A stretch of 64,000 bases of DNA from Gymnothorax reevesii (lineage: Eukaryota > Chordata > Actinopteri > Anguilliformes > Muraenidae). Where the stretch lies: assembly GCA_029721435.1 (NCBI GenBank), contig CM056583.1, positions 78,682,620-78,746,619 of the forward strand. The letters are read 5' to 3'. Both the position numbers and the translations under genes were made by a program. The notes below the pieces were generated by a model. It saw nothing but the letters and a program-made list of their open reading frames with translations. It was not told where the DNA came from and made no database searches. Within the stretch, counting starts at the first letter, position 1. Every line of letters starts with the position of its first letter. Positions 13,582 to 25,495 of the stretch are shown in pieces.

Positions 13582-13761
13582 TAACCCTTAGAGCACTGAA
13601 ATAAAATTTTTTAAACATATACATTCAATTATCATATGCTGTTGAAAACCTATCATGTTTAAAAGAGCTCCCGCACTGCCATATGATAGGTTTTCAGCTG
13701 CTTTGATGTTTATATCTTACATCATTGAGCAACAATAGCTGCATTTAGCGCTTTAAGGATT
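13582..13761. repeat. TTAA-flanked palindromic element (piggyBac-like MITE)
   Basis: The left end reads TTAACCCTTAGAGCACTGAA. The right end GCGCTTTAAGGATTAA is its imperfect reverse complement (TTAATCCTTAAAGCGC). TTAA at both ends is the piggyBac target signature. Inside, AAAACCTATCATG and CATATGATAGGTTTT form an inner inverted repeat. No coding capacity. Confidence 0.6.
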
Positions 13762-14944
13762 AAAGCTCAAACTGTGCTGGTACTAGCGCCATGACACAGG
13801 TGATAACTGGAAGTCCTGCCCCTACTGGTATCCATTCCATTGTGAGCATGATGTTTTATCTACACTTTCCCTTCCTTTTTATGAGCAGTTGACCTCATGC
13901 TCCACATTCATTATCTTAGAGCTGCTGAGGTGATTGTGTCCATCATCATCGAGATACTGATCTTTCCTGCTCTGCCCAACTATGGCAAAAGGAAGTAAGT
14001 TACATAGAAATGTATGACACTTGCTTCCTTACGCCACGGTTGGGCAGAGCTGTCCTGGGGTCTGGTCATGGTAGTCAGCACAGAGCCCTGATATACTGTA
14101 TAGTTTATCAGGACCAGACGAGCTACAGCACGCTTGATTAGATTAGCCAGAATACCCGGCGTATCATGAAGCTTAGTAGATCTACTTATCTGTTCGCAGC
14201 TGTGCGCGCAGTGGAAGAATTGCCGTTGTGTATGAGTGCTTTGGAGGTTTATTTTCATTCTGCGCTTAGTCACTGCTGCTGAAGGTTCAGCGCCCATGTT
14301 ACTGAGCAGGCAGCTCCTGTTATGCGCTCCTAATGTACTGCATCTTGCCATCATGGGTTTTTAAGTGGTCCTGGATATTGCGTCTGGTAAATAGAACCGT
14401 ACATAAATCTGCGGTTGGCCCGCTGTCCGCTGATGTCCTTGAGCAGAGGCTCACGTTCTCGAAGAGTCTGTTTATGGGGTTATTGATCCTGCCTCTGCAA
14501 TTAAGGCAGAGCACTTCCTGCTTGGTATGCAGAGCCCAGAAGAGGAATGAAGAGGCAAAGCTGCTTCCTTTATTCATAACCATTTCCTGCTGTGCACAGG
14601 CACCGTAGAATTCAAAATCAGGTTAGGATTTTTCATCCTCTTTTTGTTCGTAGTGCTTATTTAAAAACGCCACAAACAGGTGTTTTTGATTTGGCTAATT
14701 TATGTTTGATCTTTTTTTTTTTTTTTATAAAAATCTTCCTGTTTGTCCATCTGGGCTGAAACTGCATCATCTTAAATTAAATTGATTGACTGAAGCCTCT
14801 AATTATTGTTAATCTGGAAACGGCTAAAGGCGGTATTGATTTTGGGTGAATAATGTTGCTGCGTGCACTGAGAGCACTTATTAAACGGATTTAGAAGTTG
14901 AGGGCCTGTTGGCGTAAGCACATGTTGCTGGCCACTGGTTTCAC

Positions 14945-15082
14945 ACAACAAAATTTTTCTAATTAATATTACTTTTACAGAGTCAAATTAACTCTTTCAG
15001 AGTCTATTTGAGTCCACTCTTGCTAGATTGAAACCAAATAGACTCTGTAAGAGTTGATTTAACCGTGAACATTTTGCTGAGT
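14945..15082. repeat. Palindromic MITE with AACTCTxxCAGAGT arms
   Basis: Arms of about 27 bases, near 14982-15010 and 15034-15061, are inverted copies (CAAATTAACTCTTTCAGAGT against CTCTGTAAGAGTTGATTTA). They enclose a spacer of about 24 bases. Weaker outer arms (CAACAAAATTTTT and ACATTTTGCTG) extend the palindrome. This is typical of short non-autonomous DNA elements in fish. Confidence 0.6.
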
Positions 15083-16977
15083 AGAAATGATGCTTAAATG
15101 CCATTGCACTGAGCAAGTGGTTTTATTCTGGGAAATAATTTCCTAGAAAGTGCAATCTAATGCCTGAGCTTTCTCTAACCTTTCCAGATGTGACAGCAAA
15201 TAAATCCTCCTTGATTCATAAAAAAGTGTCGTATCAAAACAAGTAAAATCATTTACAGAGGGTGAATAGGGGCTTTAGTTGCTGCTCTCTTCGTCGGCCC
15301 CATTGTGGGGTATCATGTGCTAATATTTGTGAAGTCCAGCCTGTCGGCACCAGCTGGAAGGGCTTTTCACCCTTTCATTGTAGCTGGAATCCAGAATGCT
15401 TCAGCTTTGCCTGTTTGCAATTTGGTAAAAATACCTTTATAAAAAATGTGCCGACCAAGTGAACTACTCACCTGATTTAGATTTTAGATTTTTTTTTTTT
15501 TTTAAGTCTGGAGTGCAACTACCTTTGAATCTGTCTGTAAAAAAGATGTTGTGGACTTTGGTGGGAGACGGATGTACGTACAACAGGCTGATTGCTATTA
15601 CCGCAATTCACCCCATAACCCTGAAGGATTTTAAGAATCTTACCCTTGGCTATATATTCCTAAGATTACCCCACACAACTATGCAAACATTGTCTAGCCA
15701 TTGCAATGTATTTTCTGAGGCTATTGCTCTTCTCGAATTCAAAACTGTACACAAAATCATATTTTTTGGCAGGTGTTTTTTATCCGAAACGATACGCAGT
15801 AAGTGCATGGAGCAGATCGATGGAGCAGCCACACAGATAAAGCATGACTAATATACCTGATGTGCCAGTTATTAATATACGTAATGTATCACTTAATTAT
15901 GACCTGCAAGGCTAAGTCAAGTCAACTGGGGCCAAATGACACCATTAGCAATGAAAGCAAACAAACCAAAGGGTGATTATAATGAACAAACAAGCCCCTG
16001 CAAAACAAGAACTGAATAAATTACAACACAAGCGCAAAGTTGGGACTCGGTAAGGAAGGAAGGGAGACCTGGTCAGAGATCTGGAATCTATTTAACAAGA
16101 ATTAAAAATGCTGGAACAAAGGAGTCTACCACATCGTGAAGGGGCATTCACATTGCAGCCACATCCAGTGACTAGTGCAACAAGCCACCATTCATCTTTA
16201 ATTAGAGTTGAGGGATTCGAGGCGATGGAAAGCGATAACTGTTGGCTTGTAATAGTTGGCAGGGCCAGCTTCGCTATTTGCAAGTTCAGCCTGGTGACTA
16301 TCAAGGGAGTGAAGCCTAGTGGGTGTTTGGATGTAATGTTCCTGATGTAAAACACGTATAGTTGTTTTTTACTTCCTGTACTTTTTCAAACGACAGTGAA
16401 TATGGGTAGCCTCATCATAATAATATTCAATCTCCCCATAATGTGCACCATGTCTTCAGATACGAACACAAGTTGTAAAAGAATGGTACATGGAGAAGTC
16501 GTGTTATTTCTATCATGCCGTGAATGCTAGGGCATTGCTAGTGTTTATTGCAAAGAAAAAAAATTGTAATATTTAATGCATTTATTCGGCTGAGCATAGT
16601 ATCACCAGAACAATTATTTTTTTCTGTCTGGCACATTTTAGGTGCCACTATGTGTAAATGTTACCAGGGCAACCAGAGTAACTTGTTTTGAGAACACCCC
16701 GCCTCTGATTTTGGCAAGCGATAGGTCACTTCTGAGTCAACGGGGCTTGAGCTCAAAGCATTTTGGGTTCCTGATTGCAACAATATTTCGGGGGCCGGCT
16801 CAGCACAGCAAAAAAAAAATAACAATCTGCCATCTTGAACAACACTGTGTCATCAGACTGCATAGAACCCATTCTCAAGATGAAAAAGGCTGCACAGAGT
16901 TGCATGAGCTGAAAGATCGACGGCGAATGAAATGCCCCGTGTCATCTCGCCACTACAGAGTGTATTTCTTATCTCAG

Positions 16978-17098
16978 GAAACTGAAGCTGGAGAAGGAAC
17001 TGGCCGGCATGTTGTGGCGGATTCGGTGGGAAGAGCTGCAGTTTGAAAGTCCAAACAAATATCACAAGTGTGCGGGCAGCCGCCTCACCATCTCACAG
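16978..17098 (+). CDS. npr2: Receptor guanylyl cyclase exon 2: juxtamembrane segment
   Basis: This exon encodes Arg28 (shared) to Gln68, the cytosolic juxtamembrane stretch at the start of the kinase homology domain. It starts [20 protein letters not shown], which closely follows human NPR2. It includes AGSRLTIS, whose Ser62, Thr65 and Ser67 align with phosphosites Ser513, Thr516 and Ser518 of human NPR2. Phosphorylation here is needed for peptide-stimulated cyclase activity in the mammalian receptors. Acceptor is ATCTCAG and donor is ACAG|GTGAGC. One base completes Arg28 and the exon ends in phase 0. Cys59, just before AGSRLT, replaces the Gly I recall at this position in human NPR2. Confidence 0.95.
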
Positions 17099-17704
17099 GT
17101 GAGCCCACCCCGTGCTCCGAGCAGCTCCACCTCGGCACTGAAAATCACATGGTGTCATTCTGAATATTTTGAGAGCATTTTTAATTTACACATGCAGTAA
17201 ACATAGCACTAAGAGGTATTGTGATTTTAGCTAAGTGGCAACAGTGTTAAATCTCTGATCCTACAACCAGTAGCCAAGATAATTCATTGTATTATGTGTT
17301 ATACTAACTCCCAAAATAAAGGAGACCCCAACCCCATTTCCCTCTGACATATCGCCATAAATGCACATTTAGGGTGCAGGTTTCTGAGATCAGTGGCCCA
17401 AAATGTATAGATTCAGTGAATGATCCATCCCCTGGGTGAACTTGAGAGAGCTTCTGAATTTAGCTATTTCGCGATGCAGTGACAGTCTCCAGCCAGTGGT
17501 AAATGGACTTGACGGGGCTGAGTAATCTGTATTAGCATTTGCGATGTTGAATTTGATGGATTCAACCATGATTAATCAGATCACCTCATTTTACTTCCAG
17601 TAAGCACCTTGCATTTTATTCAGTCTTCATACTGGCAATATCTTTGGTCTACCACCGCAATTGCATTTGTCACATTGCAGTTTAAGAACAAAGAAAAAAC
17701 AAAC

Positions 17705-18085
17705 TGAGATTAATTAGAGGGCACTCGGTAGAGTGCATACCTCCGCCATGCCATATATCTGTTCTTTTGATCGCAGAATATGTTCCGGATCACTTCCAAA
17801 ATTAAATTTCCAAATTTCGTGCCAAACCGTTCAAAACATTTTTGAGTTATTCGGTCAGAAATGTATCATAGACCCTCCTGAGACAGATATATTCTAATTC
17901 TTCCAGGTCTAGAATCAAGAATATGTTCTGGATCACTTCCAAAATTGAATCAGCTCATCCTTGAACTACCACCTATAGACCCTACCAAATTTTGTGCCGA
18001 ACTGTTCATAACCTCTTGAGTTGTCCTGTTAACAGACAGGCAAACAAACAGGGGTGAAAACATAGCATCCTGGACAGAGGTAATT
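17705..18085. repeat. Interspersed repeat with TACCTCCGCC-type ends
   Basis: The sequence opens with GGGCACTCGGTAGAGTGCAT followed by ACCTCCGCCATG. It holds two diverged copies of a TATGTTC.GGATCACTTCCA motif (near 17780 and 17930) and closes with ACAGACAGGCAAACAAACAG and CATCCTGGACAGAGGTAAT. This matches the layout of a common animal repeat that ends in (A)TTACCTCCGCC. I cannot decide its class from one copy. Confidence 0.5.
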
Positions 18086-19052
18086 AATAAATGTCATAAA
18101 AAGTCAGTGAACACATTCTTTTTTCTGTATTGCTAGGTGTATAATTCTCATTTGAGAACATAAGATCTGTGAAAATGGTTGAACAGGTTGTGATTATGTG
18201 CAGACTGATTGGGAAAGCGATGATTTGAGCATCTGGCTATACAGGGAGGTGCAACTTCTTCTATTGGCCTGGTCTGAACAGGTGGGTGGCATGGGCATGA
18301 ACTGCGGATTACGCCGAGGCCTAAATTGCAGTGCACTGTTTGAACTCTGCTGACAAACCTTCAGTGGCTACTTCGGCACTTGATGACTCACAGAATTGCC
18401 AAATGGGAACAGAAACCCGAAAAATCCATGATCAAAATGACACTTTGCCAGTGAGTCGACCCGCTACGTGCTACACACCGCAAGCCTCACGCCCCGCTGC
18501 GACCGCAAAATAGACGGCTCCCCTTGTCTGTGTTGAACAACTCTTCGTCATAAACCCAGAGCCAACACATGTTCTAACTTGAAAAACTTGGAAGCACTTT
18601 TTACTTAATTGCTTTTTTTATCACGTACGCAAGTCAGGAACAAAAGGCACTGGCCACTTACTGCAATTTTTCATTATTTGAAAGGAATTCAGATCGTAGC
18701 CAAAATGAGGAAGTCATAACTGACGCAGGATAGTGGATGAACGTTTCGGAGGGGGTGGGTGTTTTCTCAGTCACTTAAGATATGTTTTCTTCCTTTACAA
18801 CATCAGTCATGCTCTGTTTGATGAACGTCTATCTGAATTCGGGAAAGTGGGATTGAAAAATGTTACCAGGCAGTGACCTGGAGCAGATGTGTTTGTTTTG
18901 CTTTTTTTCTCATTTCCCAGCCAAGCCTCGATTTTGAAAGCATTTCTCTGTTCTTTATCTCTACAGTGCTGTGTTTTGCTTTAGGTACGTACGTATTTCG
19001 TTGCCTGCGTGTGTGCTGATGTGCATATTTACTGTGCACGTACCAAAGAGCG

Positions 19053-19416
19053 TGCACACATACACACACCACACGTGTGTGCACTCACACAAGACAAACA
19101 CACTTATCACACACACACACTCACGCCCCACAAACACACACACTCACACACGTGCACACACAGACACAGGCACACACACTCACACCACACACACGCGCGC
19201 GCACACAAAAACCATTCACACACCACGTACAAACACACACACGCACAAACCATTTACACACCACGCACAAACACACTCGCACACGCACACCACACACATG
19301 CACACACATACACACGCCCTCACACGTACATGTGCACACACACTCACACATGCACACATACACAAACACGCATACACACACATGCGCGCCCTTGAGCAAG
19401 ATACAGACACACACTC
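19053..19416. repeat. Large imperfect (CA)n microsatellite
   Basis: About 360 bases consist almost wholly of CACA repeats broken by TCACAC, GCGCGC and CACGT. All three + frames are open only because the repeat lacks stops, giving Thr/His-rich chance peptides. A shorter CA-rich patch follows near 19725-19790. Confidence 0.95.
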
Positions 19417-20019
19417 AGTATTATGTTGTGTCTTTCCATACAGCTTTTATTCCCTCATGCAGAGATTCTTTTTTCAAAATTCTGTGTTAGTTTAGGGATT
19501 CTTGAGGGCCTGCCAGGCGGTTAATTTTAAGGAGGCTGAGTCTTCATTTGGTGTGTGGTGTGAGACACATTCTTTGCCTGATTGTTAAAATAACCTCAGG
19601 TCTGACTGTAGTGCTTTTATAAACCTTCACTGCCCATCTGCTGGATGTCACATAATACTCCTACCGGCATACTCTGTGCATTCCTATTCAAGGGTAGATG
19701 GCTAGACAAAAGATTTTAGTAACGCACACACTCTCACATGCACACGTTCACATGCATGCATGCAAACACATTCATGCAGATACACACAGGGCTATAGTTT
19801 GGTGCCTTTGCAAATGTAAACGCACGTGGCAGTGACATTATTTGCAAATTCTTCCATCACAAACTGCATATTTCTTGCGTTTGCCCAGTTTGGTAGTTCT
19901 GTGGTCTCTAATAAAGGGGTTGGCGCCATAATTGGTTGAACGGCACATTAGGGGATTTGTCAGTGAAAACAAGCCCTGTTTCAACAAAGTCTTGCGCTTT
20001 GACTTACCCTGACCCGAGC

Positions 20020-20432
20020 CGTATTAACACAGTGTAATGCCCCAGTGTGACCAATCGTGAAATGCCCGCCCCTGCCCCGCTTCCTTGAAGAGGTGCGATC
20101 TTCCCTCTGGAGGAATTATCCCCAATGCCCCAGTGCAGTGACAGGGACACTGTACTGAAGGAGACGCCGTCTTTCAGATGAGAGGTTAAACTGAGGTCCT
20201 GACTCACTGTGGTCACTAAAGATCCTATGACACTTTTCGATAAGAGTTTGGCGTTCCCCGGTGTCATGGTTAAAGTCCCAACCTGGCTCTTTCCACCTGC
20301 CACCTAATCATCCCCTGATCTAATTGGCTGTGCAAAATGCCCTCTCTCTCCCCAGCTCAACCCTCAGGGCTCCCTTGAAAAAGAGATTTCAAACTCAACG
20401 GGACTTCCCTGATAAAATACGGGTTAAATAAA
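20020..20432 (+). repeat. SINE/LINE-tail-like interspersed repeat
   Basis: The block carries a run of motifs common in fish short repeats: CTTTCAGATGAGAGGTTAAA, then CTGAGGTCCTGACTCACTGTG, then CCCCGGTGTCATGG, then TAATCATCCCCTGATCTAATT. It ends with GGGTTAAATAAAAAAAC, a poly(A)-like tail that sets the + orientation. No promoter boxes were identified with confidence. Family assignment is left open. Confidence 0.55.
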
Positions 20433-21651
20433 AAAACAAAAGAGGTTACTTAACATGGCTTATAGGAGTCAGCAACAGACCACTAGACCACTCTGTCTGA
20501 TAAACAATCAAGTGTTTCATTTATTAACAACTCAACAGGCATACAGCAATACTGACAGCTAAATCACCAGCTGAACAAGCCTTCAAAAGAAGATTGCTGA
20601 TGGTGATAATAATAATGGAGCCTTCAAGGACAGTGTGACAACCCTGCTGCCTTAAGGGACAGCGCCCAAAATCTTAATTATGAGCAGTTTCCATCTAGTC
20701 ACTAAAATGGCATTTAACTTGGGTAGTGAAAAATAGTTCAACGTATATCACAGAAAAATGTAAGAGGTGTACAATTGCAACCAAGACCACAGATCTACAT
20801 TTACTTAATGCTAAGAACTGAAATTGTATGGCAGAGGGACTTGGAAAGGAAAAGGCTTAGTGCAGTGAACTCACTGTTGCCTGCCTGTGCGATCATGCTA
20901 ACGTTCTCCGTCCCCGAGTCCAGCTGCTGTTACATGCGCTGCTGCATCCACCTCGTTAACATTAACCTCTAAGATTAGTTGCTAACGTTTGTAATGTAAG
21001 CACTTGCTACTAGTGCTGGAGGAACGGAATTGACATGAGGAAAAGGTGCCTCTCTAACAACAGCTTCTTTGCAGCGATTAATGTTAAAAAGCTAGATATT
21101 TCCGGTACATTCAGTAGCATGGATACCTTTTGTACTTTCTTTTTTCGTCTGCTATTTTCCGATTAGCACAGCCCCTCAGTTGCTTCCACTGCAGCTACTT
21201 TTTTATTTTATTTGACTAATGTAAACAGTGTGTTGTTGCACATGATGTCAGAACGAAGGCACATCATTGAGATCAACAACTGATTAGAGATCAGTGCTCA
21301 TTCAGTTTCTAAGTGGCGGGATTCTGGCTGAGCCTGCAGCACTGATCTGGGACCAGTTTGGCCTTTCTGTGACTTTGGCAGGGCCGTTCCGAATGGCGGT
21401 TTTTAAATTTGGATTGTCTTTTTAAATCAAAAGTTAAGTTTGAATTTGTCTATAATATGCATAATGTATCTCTTCTGATTAAAAAAAACTAAACAAAACA
21501 AAAACCCCAGGATCCATGAATCATGTGATGCCCCAGTGTACGCACACCGCTGATTATATGGATAATCCGGCCTTGCCCTGACCACCTTTTAATGGAAAGG
21601 CTGCCACTCTATAGTACATGCATGGAAATGAATCCCAGCTGTTCGCAAATA

Positions 21652-21884
21652 TACTCTTCCAAAAAAGAAACTATACACTGTTTTTAGCATCAATTTATTA
21701 TACACGAAATGTTTTGACAAATGTGGAAAAAATATTAAAATATACTCTTCCAAAAAAGAAACTATACAAATATTGAATTATTGATTACACTTTCTTTTCA
21801 ATATGCTTTCCACATTTGTCAAAACATTTCATGTTTAATAAATTGATGCTAAAAACAATGTATAGTTTCTTTTTTGGAAGAGTA
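21652..21884. repeat. TA-flanked MITE with TACTCTTCC ends
   Basis: The left end TACTCTTCCAAAAAAGAAAC is exactly inverted at the right end, near 21860-21884. TA lies on both sides (21650-21651 and 21885-21886), the Tc1/mariner target signature. A third copy of the same terminal sequence sits inside at about 21743, next to an inverted copy of the left flank (GACAAATGTGGAAA and CCACATTTGTCAAA). This suggests a rearranged or self-inserted element. Confidence 0.8.
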
Positions 21885-21886
21885 TA

Positions 21887-23300
21887 CAAACCCCAATTCC
21901 AGTGAAGTTGGGACATTGTGTAAAACATGAATAAAAACAGAATACAATGATTTGCAAATCTCATAGACAACATATCAGATGTTGAAACTAAGACATACCA
22001 TTTTGTTAAAAATATTAGCTCACTCTGAATTTGATGGCAGCAACACATCTCAAAAAAGTTGTGACAGGGCGATGTTTATCATGCATTGTGTAGCATCCCC
22101 TCTTCTTTAAACAACAGTCTGCAAACGTCTGGGAAGTAAGGAGACCAATTGCTGGAGTTTTGGTAGAGGAATGTTGTCCCACTCTTGTCTGATGAAGGAT
22201 TCTAGCTGCTCAACAGTCCTCGGACTTCTTTGCCGGATTTTTCATTTGATGAGGCGCCAAATGTTTTCTATTGGTGACAGGTCTGGACTGCAGGCAGTAC
22301 AGTTCAGCACCGGGGCTCTTCTACTACAAAGTTACGCTGTTGTGATGGATGCAGTATATGATTTAGCATTGTCTTACTGCAATATGCAAGGCCTGCCCTG
22401 AAAGAGACATTGTCTGGATGGGAGCATATACTGTTGTGAAACCTCTGTATACTTTTCAGCATTGATAATGTCCTTCCAGATGTGTAAGCTCCCTACACCA
22501 TAGGCACTAATGCAACCCGATACCATCAGGGATGCAGGCTTTTGAGATGACTGCTGATAACAAGCTGGATGGTCCCTCTCCTCTATAGACTGCACAACAC
22601 AGCGTCCGTAGTTTCCAAAAAGAATGTCAAATTTTGATTCATCTGACCACAGAAAAGTTTTCCATTTTGCCTCAGTCCATTTTAAATGAGCTTTGGCCCA
22701 GAGAAGGTGGCGACATTTCTGCATCATGTTCACATATGCCTTCTTCTTTGCATGGTACAGCTTTAGCTTGCATTTGTGGATTGCACAGCAAACTGTGTTC
22801 ACAGACAATGATTTGTGGAAGTGTTCCTGAGCCCATGCAGTGAATTCCAGTGCAGAATCAGGCCTGTTTTTTATGCAGCATCCCCTGAGGGCCTGAAGAT
22901 CACCAGCATCCAGTACTGACCTTCGGCCATGTCCCTTGCACACAGAGATTTCTCCAGATTCTCTGAATCTTTTGATGACTTTATGCACTGTAGATGGTGG
23001 GGCATTCAAAGTCTTTGCAATTTTACATTGAGGAACATTTTTCTGAAATTGCTCCCCAATTTTTAGATGCGGTTTTTTGTAGATTTGTGAACCTCTGCCC
23101 ATCTTCACTTCTGAGAGACCCTGCCACTCTAAAATACTCTTTTTATACTCAGTCATGTTGCTGACCTTCTGACAATTAACATAATTAATATTTAACAATT
23201 AGTTGCAAAATTCTTCTCCAGACAGTTATTTATTATTTTTTTTTATCTATGTCCTATTGTGAATAAAATGTGCGTTCATGAGATTTGTAAATGGCCCTCA
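21887..23300 (-). mobile_element. Tc1/mariner-type transposon, right end lost
   Basis: The left terminus begins CAAACCCCAATTCCAGTGAA immediately after TA, as in a well-known fish Tc1/mariner family. It is followed by GTTGGGAC and AATACAATGATTTGCAAATC. The body encodes a minus-strand transposase, listed separately. Near 23265-23295 the sequence resembles the region before the right terminus (GAATAAAATGTGCGTTCATG), but the expected inverted right end is absent. The element is therefore truncated and immobile on its own. Confidence 0.85.
22085..23156 (-). pseudogene. Tc1-type transposase pseudogene
   Basis: The reading frame runs from an ATG at 23156 downward. It shows an N-terminal helix-turn-helix region ([20 protein letters not shown]), a central [18 protein letters not shown] with the first catalytic Asp, and [19 protein letters not shown]. 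Just after CILQ a stop codon interrupts the segment holding the second catalytic Asp (DNAKSY). Two more in-frame stops follow, one inside ITTA* and one after IWRLIK. The third acidic residue is in SPIENIW. The frame itself is kept to about 22085, so decay is by point mutation rather than large deletion. The gene is inactive. Confidence 0.9.
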
Positions 23301-23346
23301 TCTTTCCTTACATAGCGCATTACTTACATTACATTACATTACATTA

Positions 23347-23430
23347 CAGGTTCTTAGCAGACACTCTTATCCAGAGCGACGTACAAACTTTGTGGCCTCC
23401 CCCCAATCAGTCTTAACATCACTTGTCCTA
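23347..23430. repeat. Fragment of a common fish interspersed repeat
   Basis: A (TTACA)n run at 23332-23348 leads into TTCTTAGCAGACACTCTTAT and CCAGAGCGACGTACAA, a phrase common in fish intergenic DNA. A weaker echo (CCCTTATCTGGAGCCACTTA) occurs at about 46690. The class is not clear from sequence alone. Confidence 0.45.
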
Positions 23431-23590
23431 GGAGGCTTGTTTGATGTGCCATAAATTCTGGAATGGAGAGTCTGCATTTCCCGGACAAGTAGATCTCTTT
23501 CCTCTTCAGAGAAGCATTCCTGGCTGAGCGTGTCAAAGTTAGGTGTTTATTCTTCTCCTGACACAATGAAATTGCTATTTTGCTATGCCG

Positions 23591-23946
23591 TTAACACCAT
23601 AAAACCTATGCAGCTGCTGTATTCAGAGCTGTGGAACTTCAGGCCTATTTTAAATTCTTGTGGAGATCCTTAGGTTTCCAACAATCCCAAACGTGTCCTG
23701 CTGAATCGCAGGGAAATGTGTATAAAATGATGTGCAAGACATTTTCCATTTGATTTAGTGCTGTGGCCACAAAAACATGGCATCCTAGGTTTCAATATTT
23801 CTCTCAGTATAATTGTGATGTAGCTTCAGTGAAGCACTGGAACCAGCAGACACAGAATATGTGACATTGTCCAACAATATGAACATTTTTTTCTTGCATT
23901 AAACCTATTTAAACTTAAGAGATAAATTCAGAGTGTAAGGGGTTAA
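23591..23946. repeat. TTAA-flanked repeat, copy 1
   Basis: The unit begins TTAACACCATAAAACCTATG and ends GTGTAAGGGGTTAA, giving TTAA at both edges and a short imperfect inverted end. Its interior, including AACAATCCCAAACGTGTCC and AAAAACATGGCATCCTAGG, is matched by a second copy starting at 62901. There is no coding potential. It is probably a non-autonomous piggyBac-like element. Confidence 0.65.
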
Positions 23947-25495
23947 TGCTCTGGTTTTGAGGGGAATTATTTGATCAGCCTTAAAGGAACCAAACCTCCA
24001 CCACATCCACCCGCAATTAATTAGTCTAAGACCAATTCTTTTGACAACAGTGCCACAGGTCCACTAATTACCAGAATGGAGTTAGACACACTAAGTTTTG
24101 ATCTGCGATACTGTTAGCACTTGTGTTTCTCGACTGTATTTAGGTTGTCAATTTAAGGCGTTGTCTTCATTTAGGATTTTTAGCTTTTTTGGTATGTTAA
24201 TTTTGAGAAATGTTGAACCTTTCGGACAACATGACAATATTTACATTCTTATGCTGTATGGACTGTGCATAGGATTATAATGATTTCCCCTTTATTTTGC
24301 CAAACGTTGTCCATTATACCCACTTATGTTATGTCTCCCATTGTATGATGTGTTAGCACAGATATTTGTAGCCCTTAAAGACCTTCCAAGGACCATTTTG
24401 AGTGTGGATAGTTAAAATAAATGTTCATGTGGTCTTATGCGATTACTTGCAACTAAAATACACTGCAGTATTTTAATGTGCCCTGCAAACTGCCTTACTC
24501 TTGTTTTCTTTTTTCTGTTTTGAAGTGAGTTGTCCGTCTCATTGTCTGCGGGAAAAAACTTCTCCTTTCTTGCAGCCTGTGGGGAAAATTAAATCATCGG
24601 TCATGGGGAGTATCAAACCAGGCATTGCGGTTGACTTATTTTCCCAAAGACCCTGCTCACATCAACTCAGCCAATTTTATATAACTTAATTATTAATATG
24701 CCTTTCAATCGCAGAATACACTGTTTTTTTTTTTTGTTTTCATTGTTTTGAAATGGCCGGGGTGGCTTATTGCTCTGAAGTGTTTCATAAACATGCCGGG
24801 GATGAAAAATTTCGCCTCTCCAACAAAGCGCCATCAAAGTAACGCATAGCAACGCACTGTGTGTATTGAAAATATACTGTGCTGTTACATGACTGCAGCT
24901 TTCATTTTTAAATGTTTTAACTGGGTAATTCCATGCTTGTTGGGATGTGTTTAAGCTTGATAGAGGGATAATATGCTGAAATGTTTGCACCCAGGGCTGT
25001 AGCTAGAAGAATCATAGAAGGATGGACATGTTTGTTTTATTAAGGTGCCTTTTAACTACAATATCTTACTCTGCTCATTGTTACAAATTTGTCTGTAATT
25101 ACACAAATTTGTAAATAGTTATAGACACAATATGGTGATCATTCAGTAGATTTGTGCAAACATTCACTTATTATTAGTTAACGCGCTCATGCATATTAAT
25201 AGTTCAGATGCTTTGTATGAGAATGATATGACCTAGATTCTTGTTTGCCTAAAACCCTTCCAAACACTCAAGGAAGTGGCTTGATGGAGATTCAACCTCA
25301 TTCATACCACAGGGCAATTTTTGTTTCGCTTCACTGTCTGGATGGAATTCATTCCTTTGGGCAATAATGTGCTCTCCACATAGAACTCAGCAATGCTGAA
25401 AGGTTTGGTTTGGGACTCAGGAGTGGACCTAATTATACAATTTAGATAAATGCTTGATGTCAACAATGTTGAATATGATAGAGAGTTGAAGAAAT

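Larger units (their letters stand above)
3525..16977. other. Intron 1 (13.45 kb), repeats only
   Basis: This long intron has no recognised exon. Repeats listed separately lie at 5210-6270, 5710-5770, 12035-12400, 12572-12885, 13582-13761 and 14945-15082. Other parts (3.5-5.2 kb, 6.3-12 kb, 15.1-16.97 kb) show no structure I can name. Open frames of up to 180 codons here (for example 12946-13488 + and 4595-5092 -) show no recognisable domain and read like chance in AT-rich DNA. Confidence 0.75.

Noticed and set aside
18971..19495. Long Thr/His-rich and Val/Cys-rich open frames on both strands
   Set aside because: They arise from the (CA)n tract, which lacks stop codons; all frames are open together and there is no coding signal.
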